Shown here one piece after another: positions 1 to 8,900 of a stretch of 35,354 nucleotides of DNA. This DNA is from Thermoguttaceae bacterium. Its GTDB lineage: Bacteria; Planctomycetota; Planctomycetia; Pirellulales; Thermoguttaceae. The notes under the pieces are model-generated. The model ran no database searches and had not been told where the DNA came from. It worked only from the letters and a program-made list of their open reading frames with translations. Made by a program: the position numbers and the translations under genes. Each line of letters opens with the position of its first letter. Position 1 is the first letter of the stretch. Where the stretch lies: the NCBI GenBank assembly GCA_017939795.1, contig JAGBAA010000110.1, positions 1 through 35,354 on the forward strand, in the 5' to 3' direction.

Positions 1-10
1 AGAGAGAAAG

Positions 11-55
11 AGAGAGAGAAACATACATTCAAGTTCTCTCTCTTTCATTCTTTTC
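11..55. terminator. Hairpin terminator, probably shared by convergent genes
   Basis: A perfect 10-bp stem, AGAGAGAGAA at 11-20 and TTCTCTCTCT at 34-43, encloses a 13-base loop and is followed by T-rich sequence on the + strand. It lies just beyond the stop of the polyprenyl synthase gene (stop at 79, minus strand), so it could end that transcript or one entering from left of the window. The stem is GA-repetitive rather than GC-rich, so its strength is uncertain. Confidence 0.45.
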
Positions 56-78
56 AGGCTTTTCGATGCACATTGGAA

Positions 79-1125
79 CTACTGCTGACGCTGTATCGCA
101 TAGTCAGCGAAGCCCGTGACTGCCCGTTTCGCATCTGAATCCGGGAAAACGTCAAGACACTCAACCGCCGCTCGGATATGTCCTACCGCCGAGGCCCGCA
201 CAGAATCGTAGATGCCGAATTCCTCAAGCAGAGCGCGGATCTTCACATACGTGGCAGTTTCGAGCCGATTTCGGATCTCGTCCTCCAGTACGGCACGATC
301 TTCGGGGGCCATTGCACGGAAAAGGCGGATCATCGGGAGCGTCAGTTTCTGTTTCGCAAGATCAGAACCGAGCGTCTTCCCCATCTGCGCTTCGTCGCCG
401 AGAATATCGAGCAGATCGTCCGCGATCTGAAACGCCATGCCGAGATGCCGTCCGAAACGTGCGGCACTCTCGATCCGCGGGTCGTCCAGGAGGGCAGTCT
501 CGCCGATTTCGGAAACATCGGCTTCCTTTTTCAGGGCGCAGAGTACACCGAGCCGGCATCCGCACTCAAACAGCGCGGCGGTTTTTCCCGTAATGATCGC
601 TTCGTATTCGTCCTCCGTGAGGTCAAACCGTCCGCGAGAACCGACCTGACGCATCTCTCCTTCACAAAGTCGGCAGCTGGTCTCCGCCACGATCCGGTTC
701 ACCGTGAGGTCATTGAGCTGCGCGACTGCCAACATTGCCCGCGCGACCATGAAATCGCCCATCAGGACGCTCGTTTCGTTGTTCCAGACGGCGTTGACGG
801 TCGGAAGATGCCGCCGCTGCTGCGCGTCGTCCAGAATGTCGTCATGCACGAGCGAGGCCGTGTGGATCGTCTCCAGCACCGCGCCGATGACGTGATGGAT
901 CGGAAGGATCGGCCCCGTCATTCGGGCAAAAAGAAGGTGAAGGGCTGGACGCATCCGTTTCCCGCCAAGTCGAAATCCATGCTCCGCGACCTGATGAATG
1001 AATGGACTCTCACTCTGGAGGAAATCCTTGAGCAGATCTTCCACTTCGATCAGTTCACTTTGAATGACGGCGTAAAATTCCTGCAAAGGCGCCGGCAATT
1101 GACTCACAGAAATGTTTTTTTCCAT
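79..1125 (-). CDS. Polyprenyl diphosphate synthase (trans-isoprenyl, long-chain type)
   Basis: Condenses isopentenyl diphosphate onto an allylic diphosphate to build the all-trans polyprenyl chain used for quinone side chains or other isoprenoids; cytosolic. With this start it is 348 aa, the usual length for octaprenyl/heptaprenyl synthases. The family landmarks are visible: GGKRMRP near residue 54, the first Asp-rich motif DDILD at about 95-99 (after LVH), and the second, DDLLD, at about 236-240 followed by GKTLGSDL. An ATG 12 codons upstream (at 1161) is also open, but the ATG at 1125 has an AGGGGG ribosome-binding site at 1130-1135 and gives the normal N-terminus, so I chose it. Chain length, and so the choice between ispB, hepT or another symbol, cannot be read from the sequence. 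It stands alone, with no quinone genes beside it. Confidence 0.9.
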   Translation of the reverse strand: MEKNISVSQLPAPLQEFYAVIQSELIEVEDLLKDFLQSESPFIHQVAEHGFRLGGKRMRPALHLLFARMTGPILPIHHVIGAVLETIHTASLVHDDILDDAQQRRHLPTVNAVWNNETSVLMGDFMVARAMLAVAQLNDLTVNRIVAETSCRLCEGEMRQVGSRGRFDLTEDEYEAIITGKTAALFECGCRLGVLCALKKEADVSEIGETALLDDPRIESAARFGRHLGMAFQIADDLLDILGDEAQMGKTLGSDLAKQKLTLPMIRLFRAMAPEDRAVLEDEIRNRLETATYVKIRALLEEFGIYDSVRASAVGHIRAAVECLDVFPDSDAKRAVTGFADYAIQRQQ

Positions 1126-1531
1126 ACATCCCCCTGCACTTCCAGTAAAAATATGATTCATTATACCAGATTTCCATAAAAAAGACAGGGGGGCGTTTCA
1201 TTTTTTTGATGCTTTCACGCACACTCATTGAAAAAGGCCTTTTTTTGACTGACTATATTATATATTAGGAGGGAATTTTCAGCACATCCCCGCCTCTATC
1301 CACTTTCTCTATTTTCTCTAATAGGCAAAACCAACACAACCGAACGACGTAAATGATTCCAGTGAAAAAATTAACGTTTCTTTTACATTTGGCACAAAAG
1401 ATACAGAGTGAATAGTTCGATATTGGAAATAAAAGAACAATTCGGATTTGGGAATGTTTTTTTGAGTACAGTAGGAAATTTCACGATTTCCAGATTTGCC
1501 AGGAAGGTTTTTTGAGATCAGGGAATGATTT
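1126..1531. other. AT-rich divergent intergenic region
   Basis: It separates the divergent polyprenyl synthase and FadL-like genes and must hold both promoters. I see a 14-bp palindrome AAAAAGGCCTTTTT at 1231-1244 and runs of TATA-like sequence around 1252-1266, but no pair of -35/-10 boxes with acceptable spacing, so no promoter is called. No open reading frame here looks genuine. Confidence 0.5.
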
Positions 1532-2797
1532 ATGCGAAATCATCGTTTAAAATTTTTGTTTTCCATTTCGTTCATTCTCCTGTTCGTCTGCGTTTCCCAG
1601 TCCCTTGCACAGGGGGTCATGTTTCGCGGCGCGGGAGCGGTGAACCAGAGTATGGGCGGTGCGGCCACGGCGGCTCCGCTTTCCGCCGGAGGTGCGCTCT
1701 ACTGGAACCCGGCGACGATGAGCCAGTTCTACGGCACGTCGATCGACATTGACCTTGGTATCGCCATGCCGGAATCAAGCATCAGTTCCACCTTGCCGGC
1801 CGCTTACGGTGGGCTTGGCGGCGGAACGACGGAATCCGACACGGGTGCGATCCCGATCCCGAACGTTGCGATCGTTCGCCGTCAGGAAGATTCCCCGGTC
1901 GCCCTTGGTTTCTCATTCGGCGCGACGGGCGGAGCGAAGACGAATTACGAATCCGCGCCGTGGTACTCCAACCCGATCCTTTCTTCCGGTCCGGTCCCGC
2001 AGCTCGGCGGTGCGGAAGTCGGATACGGAAACCTCAGCTCGAGCGTCCAGATCCTTCAGCTCGGCGGCCACATGAGCTACTCCCTGACGGAAAAACTTTC
2101 CTTCTCGTTCAGCCCGATCCTCACGATCGGTGAGATCGCCTGCGACCCACTCTATCTGGTCGAAGGCCATCAGACTCCGGATACCGCGATCCACAGTCCC
2201 GGCGGCCGTTACGTCTGGGGAGCCGGCTTTATGGTCGGTATGTTCTACGACACACAGTGCGGCTGGCGTTTCGGCGTGAGCTACAAGAGCCAGAACTGGA
2301 TCGAACCGATCGAATTCAACACGACTTACGGCAAAAAAACGCTCAAACTCGACCTTCCTGCAGTCCTTTCGATCGGCCTGAGCTACGACGGATTTGAACG
2401 CTGGCTCTTCGCGTGCGACTTCCGCTACTATTTCCACGAAGATGCCGGTTTCGATCAGGTCGGCTGGAGCGATATGTTCGCCATGAGCATCGGTGCGCAG
2501 TACCAGCTCACGGAACGTGTTGCGCTGCGTGTCGGTTACTCCATGAACGAGAATCAGCTCGACAGTCTCTTCTCCCGTGCCTGTATCGCCGTCCCGCTCA
2601 TTCCGCAGCACGCGCTGTTTATCGGCGGATCCTACCGCTTTGATGAACACATGGCCTTCCACCTCACGTACGGGCATGTCTTCAAAGCAACGGCCAGCGG
2701 TCCGTTCGGAGGGCCGGCAGCCGCTGCCCTCGGCGGAGACGTGACCATCGCGGCAGAAGCAGACGAACTCGCCGCCGGCGTGACGTTCAACTTCTAA
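1532..2797 (+). CDS. FadL/OmpP1/TodX-family outer membrane channel
   Basis: Predicted outer-membrane beta-barrel of the FadL family, which imports long-chain fatty acids or other hydrophobic compounds; the substrate here is unknown. The 421-aa product begins with a classic signal peptide (basic start, hydrophobic core about residues 8-22, likely cleavage after SLA at 26). The mature N-terminus carries the family hallmark, a small-residue-rich GAGAVNQSMGGAATAAP followed by ALYWNPATMS, equivalent to the FadL 'NPA' hatch-domain motif. The rest alternates polar and aromatic residues as in barrel strands and ends in Phe (GVTFNF), as expected for a BAM-recognised C-terminal strand. It is monocistronic, bounded by a strong terminator. 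The ribosome-binding site is weak (AGGGA about 10 bases upstream). Confidence 0.85.
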   Translation: MRNHRLKFLFSISFILLFVCVSQSLAQGVMFRGAGAVNQSMGGAATAAPLSAGGALYWNPATMSQFYGTSIDIDLGIAMPESSISSTLPAAYGGLGGGTTESDTGAIPIPNVAIVRRQEDSPVALGFSFGATGGAKTNYESAPWYSNPILSSGPVPQLGGAEVGYGNLSSSVQILQLGGHMSYSLTEKLSFSFSPILTIGEIACDPLYLVEGHQTPDTAIHSPGGRYVWGAGFMVGMFYDTQCGWRFGVSYKSQNWIEPIEFNTTYGKKTLKLDLPAVLSIGLSYDGFERWLFACDFRYYFHEDAGFDQVGWSDMFAMSIGAQYQLTERVALRVGYSMNENQLDSLFSRACIAVPLIPQHALFIGGSYRFDEHMAFHLTYGHVFKATASGPFGGPAAAALGGDVTIAAEADELAAGVTFNF

Positions 2798-2836
2798 AAA
2801 TCGCGAGGATCTCAGAAAAAGATTCCCGCAGGATCA

Positions 2837-2888
2837 GGACTTTCCGAGCCTACCGGAAAAATTTCGGAAAGTCCCGATCTGTTTTTTT
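2837..2888 (+). terminator. Rho-independent terminator of the FadL-like gene
   Basis: A perfect 11-bp inverted repeat, GGACTTTCCGA at 2837-2847 and TCGGAAAGTCC at 2864-2874, is followed within a few bases by a run of seven T residues. It starts 40 bases after the stop codon. Confidence 0.85.
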
Positions 2889-2949
2889 CTGGTCTATCCG
2901 GAAACTGTGTACCAGTACACTTCCCAATTTAAACTACGGAAAACACAAA

Positions 2950-3105
2950 AGAGCCGCAGAAACATACGGAAAAGAAAAAGCGGAAAGCGGAAAACGCACT
3001 CTGACACGAAATGTGTGAAAAAACACGAAAACAAATTTTTAAAATCATTTCGTGGATCTGGTCTCTTTTCGTGTTTTTCATGTTCCTCCTGTGCGATTCC
3101 GTATA
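2950..3105. repeat. Long imperfect hairpin element, copy 1
   Basis: This intergenic segment folds on itself. ATACGGAA at 2964-2971 pairs with TTCCGTAT at 3097-3104, and TGAAAAAACACGAAAA around 3015-3031 pairs with TTTTCGTGTTTTTCA around 3066-3080. The centre reads AAATTTTTAAAATCATTTCGTGGAT. The same architecture and recognisably related sequence occur at 28118-28297 (GCAGAA and CGGAA boxes in the left arm, CACGAAAA arms, TTTTTA-ATCA-TTC-TG centre). I read it as a dispersed extragenic palindromic element; function unknown. Confidence 0.5.
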
Positions 3106-3326
3106 TCCTCAGTCTCTTCCGCGGCGGAATCGATACTTCGTTGCCGGAAGAATCGTTTTTCTGTTCCTCAAACACTTCCGCACACAGAAATCCTCCGTAC
3201 ATTGAATACGTACCGTCCGGGTCTCTGTTCCATGTTTTCTCCCAGTCCTTTGCCCAAACCACACACAAAAACCCGCCCATCTTCCCCATTTTTGCAATTT
3301 TTTCAACTTTTTCAGTTCTTTCACCC

Positions 3327-3355
3327 TTGCGGAAATTTCCATTTCATGCTATACT
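3327..3355 (+). promoter_or_regulatory. Sigma-70-type promoter of the permease operon
   Basis: TTGCGG at 3327-3332 and TATACT at 3350-3355 are separated by 17 bases, and the -10 is extended (TGC directly upstream). A perfect inverted repeat, ATGCTA (3346-3351) and TAGCAT (3357-3362), overlaps the -10, so a repressor could bind here. The predicted leader before the first permease is about 55 bases. Confidence 0.55.
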
Positions 3356-3415
3356 CTAGCATATTATGGAGAAACGGGCGTTCCGTCTCCCACTTGACCT
3401 AAACCTGATCGACCT

Positions 3416-4390
3416 ATGCTCACATACATTATCCGACGATTACTGATTGGAGCTTTGACTCTGTTTCTGATCACCCTGATCATCTACGGCCTGATCCGCC
3501 ATATGCCGGGAACTCCCGTGACCCAGATGGAACTTGCCGATCCGGGACACGTACTTTCCCCGGAAAACGAAGCGATGCTGAACAAACTTTACGGGCTCGA
3601 CAAACCCTGGCATCAAGCATACTTCACGTGGCTCGGAAACGTCTTTTGCGGAGATCTCGGCGATTCCTTCGTGCAGAAGAAATCCGTCGCCTCCATCATC
3701 GCCAGCCGGATCGGTCCGACGCTCCTTCTTTCCGTCACGTCGCTGACGCTGACGTATTTTCTCGCGATCCCAATGGGGCTTTTCGCCGTCGTGAACAAAG
3801 GGAAATTTTCAGAACGTTTCCTAAGCGTTCTGCTCTACGTACTCTACTCGGTCCCCGGTTTCGTTGCGGGTATCGGGCTGCTCATCATTTTTTACCAGAA
3901 CCTCGGCTGGCTGGCTCCTGGACTGCATGATTCCGGATACGAAAACTTTTCGTTCTGGGGAAAGATCGGCGACACGGCAAAGCACATGATCCTGCCGGTC
4001 ATCTGCTATTCCTATGCCTCGCTGGCATATCTGAGCCGATTCGTAAAAGCCAACATGGAAGAAGTCATCCGTCAGGACTACATCCGGACGGCCCGCGCTA
4101 AAGGCGTTTCGCCCCGCAATATCGTGCTTCACCATGCGTTCCGAAACACGCTCATTCCGTTCGTCACGCTCCTGGGACTTTCTCTCCCCGCTCTGCTCGG
4201 CGGTTCCATCATCATCGAGCAGATCTTCAACTGGCCCGGCATGGGTCAGGAATTTTTCAAGAGCATCGCGGCGCGCGATTACCCGCTGATCATGGGAATG
4301 ACGCTCCTTTTCTCATTCCTGACGCTGCTTGGTCAGCTGCTGGCGGACATTCTTTACGCCGTCGTTGACCCGCGCGTGAAGCTCGACTGA
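3416..4390 (+). CDS. Peptide-type ABC transporter permease, DppB/YejB-like
   Basis: One of two transmembrane subunits of an oligopeptide/nickel-type ABC importer in the inner membrane. The 324-aa protein starts with the family signature MLTYIIRRLL followed by a first membrane helix and 'MPGTPV'. At least five further hydrophobic segments follow (about 100-125, 135-160, 185-205, 245-270, 290-315). The cytoplasmic EAA-type loop that contacts the ATPase reads DYIRTARAKGVSPRNIVLHH near 221-240. The C-terminus 'YAVVDPRVKLD' is the usual DppB ending. Length and layout fit the family. No Shine-Dalgarno is visible, but the start is fixed by the N-terminal motif. The second permease follows 57 bases downstream; binding-protein and ATPase genes are not adjacent. 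Confidence 0.9.
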   Translation: MLTYIIRRLLIGALTLFLITLIIYGLIRHMPGTPVTQMELADPGHVLSPENEAMLNKLYGLDKPWHQAYFTWLGNVFCGDLGDSFVQKKSVASIIASRIGPTLLLSVTSLTLTYFLAIPMGLFAVVNKGKFSERFLSVLLYVLYSVPGFVAGIGLLIIFYQNLGWLAPGLHDSGYENFSFWGKIGDTAKHMILPVICYSYASLAYLSRFVKANMEEVIRQDYIRTARAKGVSPRNIVLHHAFRNTLIPFVTLLGLSLPALLGGSIIIEQIFNWPGMGQEFFKSIAARDYPLIMGMTLLFSFLTLLGQLLADILYAVVDPRVKLD

Positions 4391-4447
4391 AAAACGGGCG
4401 ATTGGATCCACGAACGAATGAACGAAAAGCACTGAGATAAAAATAAG

Positions 4448-5650
4448 ATGAAAAAATCCCAGAAAAATAAAAAAAACCAGGTTTCCTCAAAACCTGCCGC
4501 AAAATACTCCGAAAATTCGTCCACCGGACAGTCCGCTAACGGACAGTCTGAAAAGTCGTCCAGCCAGGCAAATGCCGGGACTGCCGTCCTGGAAAGATCC
4601 CGCGGGTACTGGGCAGAGACCTGGGTCCGATTCCGACGGCGGCGTCTGGCCATGACGGCGCTGGGGTACGTCATTCTCCTCTCGCTCGTCGCGATTTTTT
4701 CACCCATGATCGCCGGCACGAAACCGATCATCTGCCAATACAAAGGCCAGATCTACTTCCCCTGCATGGGCTACTTTTATCCATCGTGGGAAAATCCGGT
4801 CTTCATCCACGACGATATCGTGCACGCCTACCCGCGCCGTCTGAAGGAAGCGGACCCGGAAAGCTGGGCGATTTTCCCGCTCGTGTACAATGACACGACC
4901 TACCGTGTCCGCGAGAACGACATGCCGGGCCGGCCGGAAAATCCTTACGGGACCAATGGTGTTCCGTCGCTTCAGAACCTCTGCGGAACGAATGCGTATG
5001 GATACGATGTTTTCGCGATGCTCGTACACGGGACCCGGACAGCACTGCTCGTCGGATTCGTCTCTACGGGGCTGGCGGCACTGATCGGAATCACCCTCGG
5101 GGCATTTGCCGGCTTTTTCGGAGGGTGGATCGACATCATCATCAGCCGAATGCTGGAGGTCGTCATTTGCGTCCCCACGCTCATCATGATCCTGGCGTTC
5201 GTGGCCGTCATTGAGAATCCAAGCATCTGGCACGTCATGGTCATCATCGGGCTGACGAGCTGGCCGAAGATCGCACGACTCATGCGCGGCGAATTCATCA
5301 AGCTGAAACAAAGCGAGTACGTCGCGGCGGCCCGTTCGCTCGGAGCAAGCCGATTCCGGATCATTTTCCGACACATCCTCCCAAATGCACTCGCGCCGGT
5401 GCTCGTGCCCATCACGTTCAGCATCGCGGCCTCTATCCTGTTGGAAAGCTCGCTGAGTTTCCTCGGGATCGCCACATCCAGCTCTGCCATCAGCTGGGGG
5501 TCTATCCTGCATAATGGCCACCAGAACCTCGCGATGTGGTGGCTGACGCTCTTTCCCGGCATCCTGATCTTCCTGACGGTCCTTGCGTACAATCTGATCG
5601 GCGAAGCACTTCAGGAAGTGACCGACCCGAGACAGCGTGGCTCCCGCTAA
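4448..5650 (+). CDS. Peptide-type ABC transporter permease, DppC/YejE-like
   Basis: Partner permease for the upstream gene. The 400-aa protein is longer than typical DppC (~300). It has a Lys/Ser/Gln-rich cytoplasmic tail of about 50 residues, then a first membrane helix (about 73-92), then a ~100-residue periplasmic loop. Here 'GTKPIICQYKGQIYFP' resembles the equivalent loop I recall from YejE of the microcin C/peptide transporter. The permease core follows after YGYDVFAMLVHG, with helices at about 195-220, 230-255, 265-285, 320-345 and 360-385. The EAA loop reads SEYVAAARSLGASRFRIIFRH around 295-315, and the protein ends in 'EVTDPRQRGSR'. The long first loop argues for a YejE-like subgroup rather than classical DppC; substrate unknown. 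A bidirectional terminator lies about 155 bases beyond the stop. Confidence 0.88.
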   Translation: MKKSQKNKKNQVSSKPAAKYSENSSTGQSANGQSEKSSSQANAGTAVLERSRGYWAETWVRFRRRRLAMTALGYVILLSLVAIFSPMIAGTKPIICQYKGQIYFPCMGYFYPSWENPVFIHDDIVHAYPRRLKEADPESWAIFPLVYNDTTYRVRENDMPGRPENPYGTNGVPSLQNLCGTNAYGYDVFAMLVHGTRTALLVGFVSTGLAALIGITLGAFAGFFGGWIDIIISRMLEVVICVPTLIMILAFVAVIENPSIWHVMVIIGLTSWPKIARLMRGEFIKLKQSEYVAAARSLGASRFRIIFRHILPNALAPVLVPITFSIAASILLESSLSFLGIATSSSAISWGSILHNGHQNLAMWWLTLFPGILIFLTVLAYNLIGEALQEVTDPRQRGSR

Positions 5651-5988
5651 ACCGGAGTCGGCCCGGAGCCATTCCGAAGTCGATTTCAGGGGATCCTGTT
5701 CCATTGGCTCCAGTTCTCCGGACCTCAGTTCGGAAAACGACTGGATCCCTGACGTATTCCGCAGCAAGGCAGGATATCTCCAAGGATCAACTGTTTCCTA
5801 AAAAAAACAGACCGCCTCAAAACGGTCTGTTTTTTCATTTCCGTACTTCCCCGCATGACGTTCTTCAGTCAGCGGACACACCGTTCAATGGTGAAACCGC
5901 AGGCTGAAAGGCGGGTATTTTCCGACGCATTTTCTGCGTTTCGACAACAGATCCCACCTTGGACACAGAATACTCACCATTCCGGTCC
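5651..5988. other. Convergent intergenic region
   Basis: Apart from the bidirectional terminator at 5807-5835 I see nothing supportable. Short open frames here are continuations or shadows of the flanking genes. Confidence 0.5.
5807..5835. terminator. Bidirectional rho-independent terminator
   Basis: ACAGACCG (5807-5814) and CGGTCTGT (5823-5830) form a perfect 8-bp stem with an 8-base loop, preceded by seven or more A and followed by a T run. It therefore works in both orientations, ending the permease operon (+) and the TPR gene (-), which converge here. Confidence 0.88.
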
Positions 5989-8900
5989 TCAACCGTTTCC
6001 GGAGTCCTTTTCCGGTCCATCTGGCCCATTCTGTCCATCCTCTTCATCCGCATCATCCTCCGGAAAACCGTCTTCCCGAAAGAATCCGCCGAATTCGCCA
6101 TCAAATCCTTCTTCAAATTCGCCATCAAATCCTTCTTCAAATTCGCCGTCAAACTCTTCCTCAAATTCTCCGTCAAATCCGCCGTTGAACCCGTCCTCAA
6201 ACCCACCGTCAAATTCACCGTCCAGTTCTTCATCAAACGCACCATCGAATCCTTCGTCGAAATCCTCATCCGGATCCCACTCTTCGACATCGTAGAAGTC
6301 GAGTTCGTCAAATTCCGTCTCGTCATCCTCCCACATTTCGGCAAGCTCTAAACCGGCTCTTTCAACGAGTTCCTCGTAGTCGATCTCAGCACCTTCATTT
6401 TCAATGCGGGATCTCATGATGGCAGCGAGGACCCCCGGCGTCAAAAAGTTGGTGAAGATGACCATCGAATCCTTCGGTTCCCCGCCCATGACGTTCCGCA
6501 TGACGAGATCCATGAGTCCGCAAAGCTGATTCTTGCGCTCCAAAACCTCCTCACGGGCCAGCACAGACCGCGACCGCTGAAGTTCCTCATCAAGGAATTC
6601 CGAAATTCGCGTCAGGATCTCAAAAAGCGTTTTGGGAGCTTCCCGCAGCCGCACGAACGCGATCTTCGGCGCATAAACACGCGGTTCCTGTGCCGGATCT
6701 TCGAAATATTCCGTCTCCGTTCGGGATTCCGGCTCCGCATCAGCAGAAAGCACTGTTCTTTTTGAAATCGCATCCCAAAGCGTCCGGCTCATTTTCCTCT
6801 CAGCCGGGTAATCCTGTTCAAGTGTCTCGAGCAGGCTTGCGCAATTGATGATGATCGGTGCCGTGAAGTTTTTCTCGACGTACCATCCACCCTCAAAAAT
6901 CTCCACATCTGCAGCCTGTTCCGGAGTGTCCAGTGCCCAGTATTCGCTCTCCCGGCAGCGCAGGGGACGATTTTTATCGCGCTCCATGAAACGCAGGAGG
7001 CTGTTCAGGATCTCGTAGAGTTCCTCTGTTTCCTCCAAAGAGAGATTTTTCCGCTTCTCCTCCTCTTCCGGATCAAAATCTTCAGAAAGATCTTCCTCCC
7101 AAATTTCGCTCCAATCCTCGTCCGATCCCGTTTCGGTCCCTTCGGAATCTTCTCCGTCACGCAAACGCTTTCTTTCCCGGGCGAGGTTCTCCTGCTGACG
7201 CAGTTCTTCTTTCAGCTCGCTGAGACTTTTTTTATCGAAATTGAAATAGTTCCAGCGAACCATCACCGGTTCTTCCTCTTCTCTTTCAGGAAGTGGGATG
7301 GAAAGGATCCGGCTGTCCCAGAAGGTGATTTTCGGCACATCACGAAATTCCGGGAATTCCGCAGCAAGGTCATCCGGCACCTTTTTCGTCGTTTCCACAG
7401 TTTCATCCACACCGCCGCCGATTTTGCCGCCGGTCTCCGAAAGCTCCTCTTTCGAGAGTCCATCCGCATCGCTCATTCCGTTCTTTTCGGAAATGCCGCC
7501 GCGGATCTTCGGTTCAGAATGAAATTCGGTCTCAAACTCCTGATTTCCTTTGAAATCATGCCATTTCTGTCTCTGGATAGCCCGACGCATCTGCTGCCAG
7601 AACTCACGGATGACGCGCCGGTCGTCTTCGGAAAACTCGTCGAGCGTCCCATCGTCCTCCCCTTCACCATCTGCTTCACCGTCGAAGAGGTCTTTACCGG
7701 GACCGCCCCCGTCGAGTTCTGCATCCTGCGGTTTCCCGCCGTCCTTTCCATCTTCGCCCGTTTCCTCACCGTCTGCCAGCTCACCGTCTGCCAGCTCACC
7801 GTCTGCCAGCTCACCGTCTGCTCCGCGAAATCCCATTCCGTTTTCCAGGATCTCTTTCAGATCCGTCCAATCCGCGTCCGTAAACGGTTTTTCAAAATCA
7901 TTTTCCAGCTCAGGATCCCAACTGCTTTCCGTATCCTGTTCATCGTCCGTCGAAAACTCATTTTCTTCCCGATGTGCATTTTCTTCAGCGGCAGCTCGGA
8001 ATTTTTCATTCTTTTTCCGCAATTCCAGCGCATCCACGACAGAATCTTCATCTCCGCTTTCCCGAGCCTGACGCAGAGCCGCCTCGATCGTTTCGTCCGC
8101 CTCTTCAAACTTCCGCATACGGATCAAAGCCTGTGCGCGATTCAGGTACGGACGCGCCCACTCTGGAGCGATCCGAATCGCAGAATCCAGATACTCCAAC
8201 CCCTTTTCCACGTCGCCGATCTCTGCGAGAATATGGCCCAGATTATTCAGAGCAGGAACGTATTCCGGCTGGATCTCGATCGCGCGGCGAAAATCCCGCA
8301 AAGCATTCGCGATCTTCCCCATGCTGGCAAAAACCCCGCCCCTAAGGTTCAGGATCCGGATATTTTCCGGCTCGAGGCGCAGTACGTGGTCCATCATCTC
8401 TTTTGCTTTGATTTTTTTGTTCAGAAGCAGGAAGGTCATGGCTTTTTCCGCGAGCACCGGAGGCGCATCCGGCTGAACTTCAAGGACTCTGTCGAATTCA
8501 GCAAGAGCCTCCTCATGTCGAAAAAGTCCATTCAAAGCCAGCGCACGGGCAAAATGCAGATCCGAAGAATCCGGATCCTCACTGCATACACGGTCAAAAT
8601 CCGCCAGAGCTTCCTCGTATTGATGGAGATTCAGCCGGACAGCACCGCGCTGAAAGAGTGCTTTCAGGTGATTCGGGAACCATTCAAGGATCTGCTCGGC
8701 AGCCGCAGCGGACTCTTCCAGACGGCGCAGAGGCATAAGGATCGAGATCTTCTGCAAAAGAAGTTCCGCATTTTTCGGCGAATGCTCCAAAGCCGCATCG
8801 AGATCCGAAAGAGCCGCATCGTGGAGTCCCAAAGAACATTTCGCCTCCGCGGAATGCTGAAACGCCATGAAATTGGCAGGGTTCAGAGACGCAGCTTTCT

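Larger units (their letters stand above)
2889..3415. other. Intergenic region before the permease operon
   Basis: Holds the hairpin element (2950-3105) and, at its right end, the permease promoter (3327-3355). Between about 3106 and 3320 I see no supportable feature. Several overlapping open frames cross the region on both strands, but they are rich in Phe/Ser/Arg and have no ribosome-binding sites or recognisable motifs. Confidence 0.5.

Noticed and set aside
1391..1408. Sigma-54 promoter (TTTGGCACAAAAGATACA)
   Set aside because: It matches the TGGCAC half but has no TTGC at the required spacing.
2894..3289. 131-codon minus-strand gene in the spacer before the permease operon
   Set aside because: It runs through the hairpin element and is dominated by Phe/Arg/Lys; no start signal or motif.
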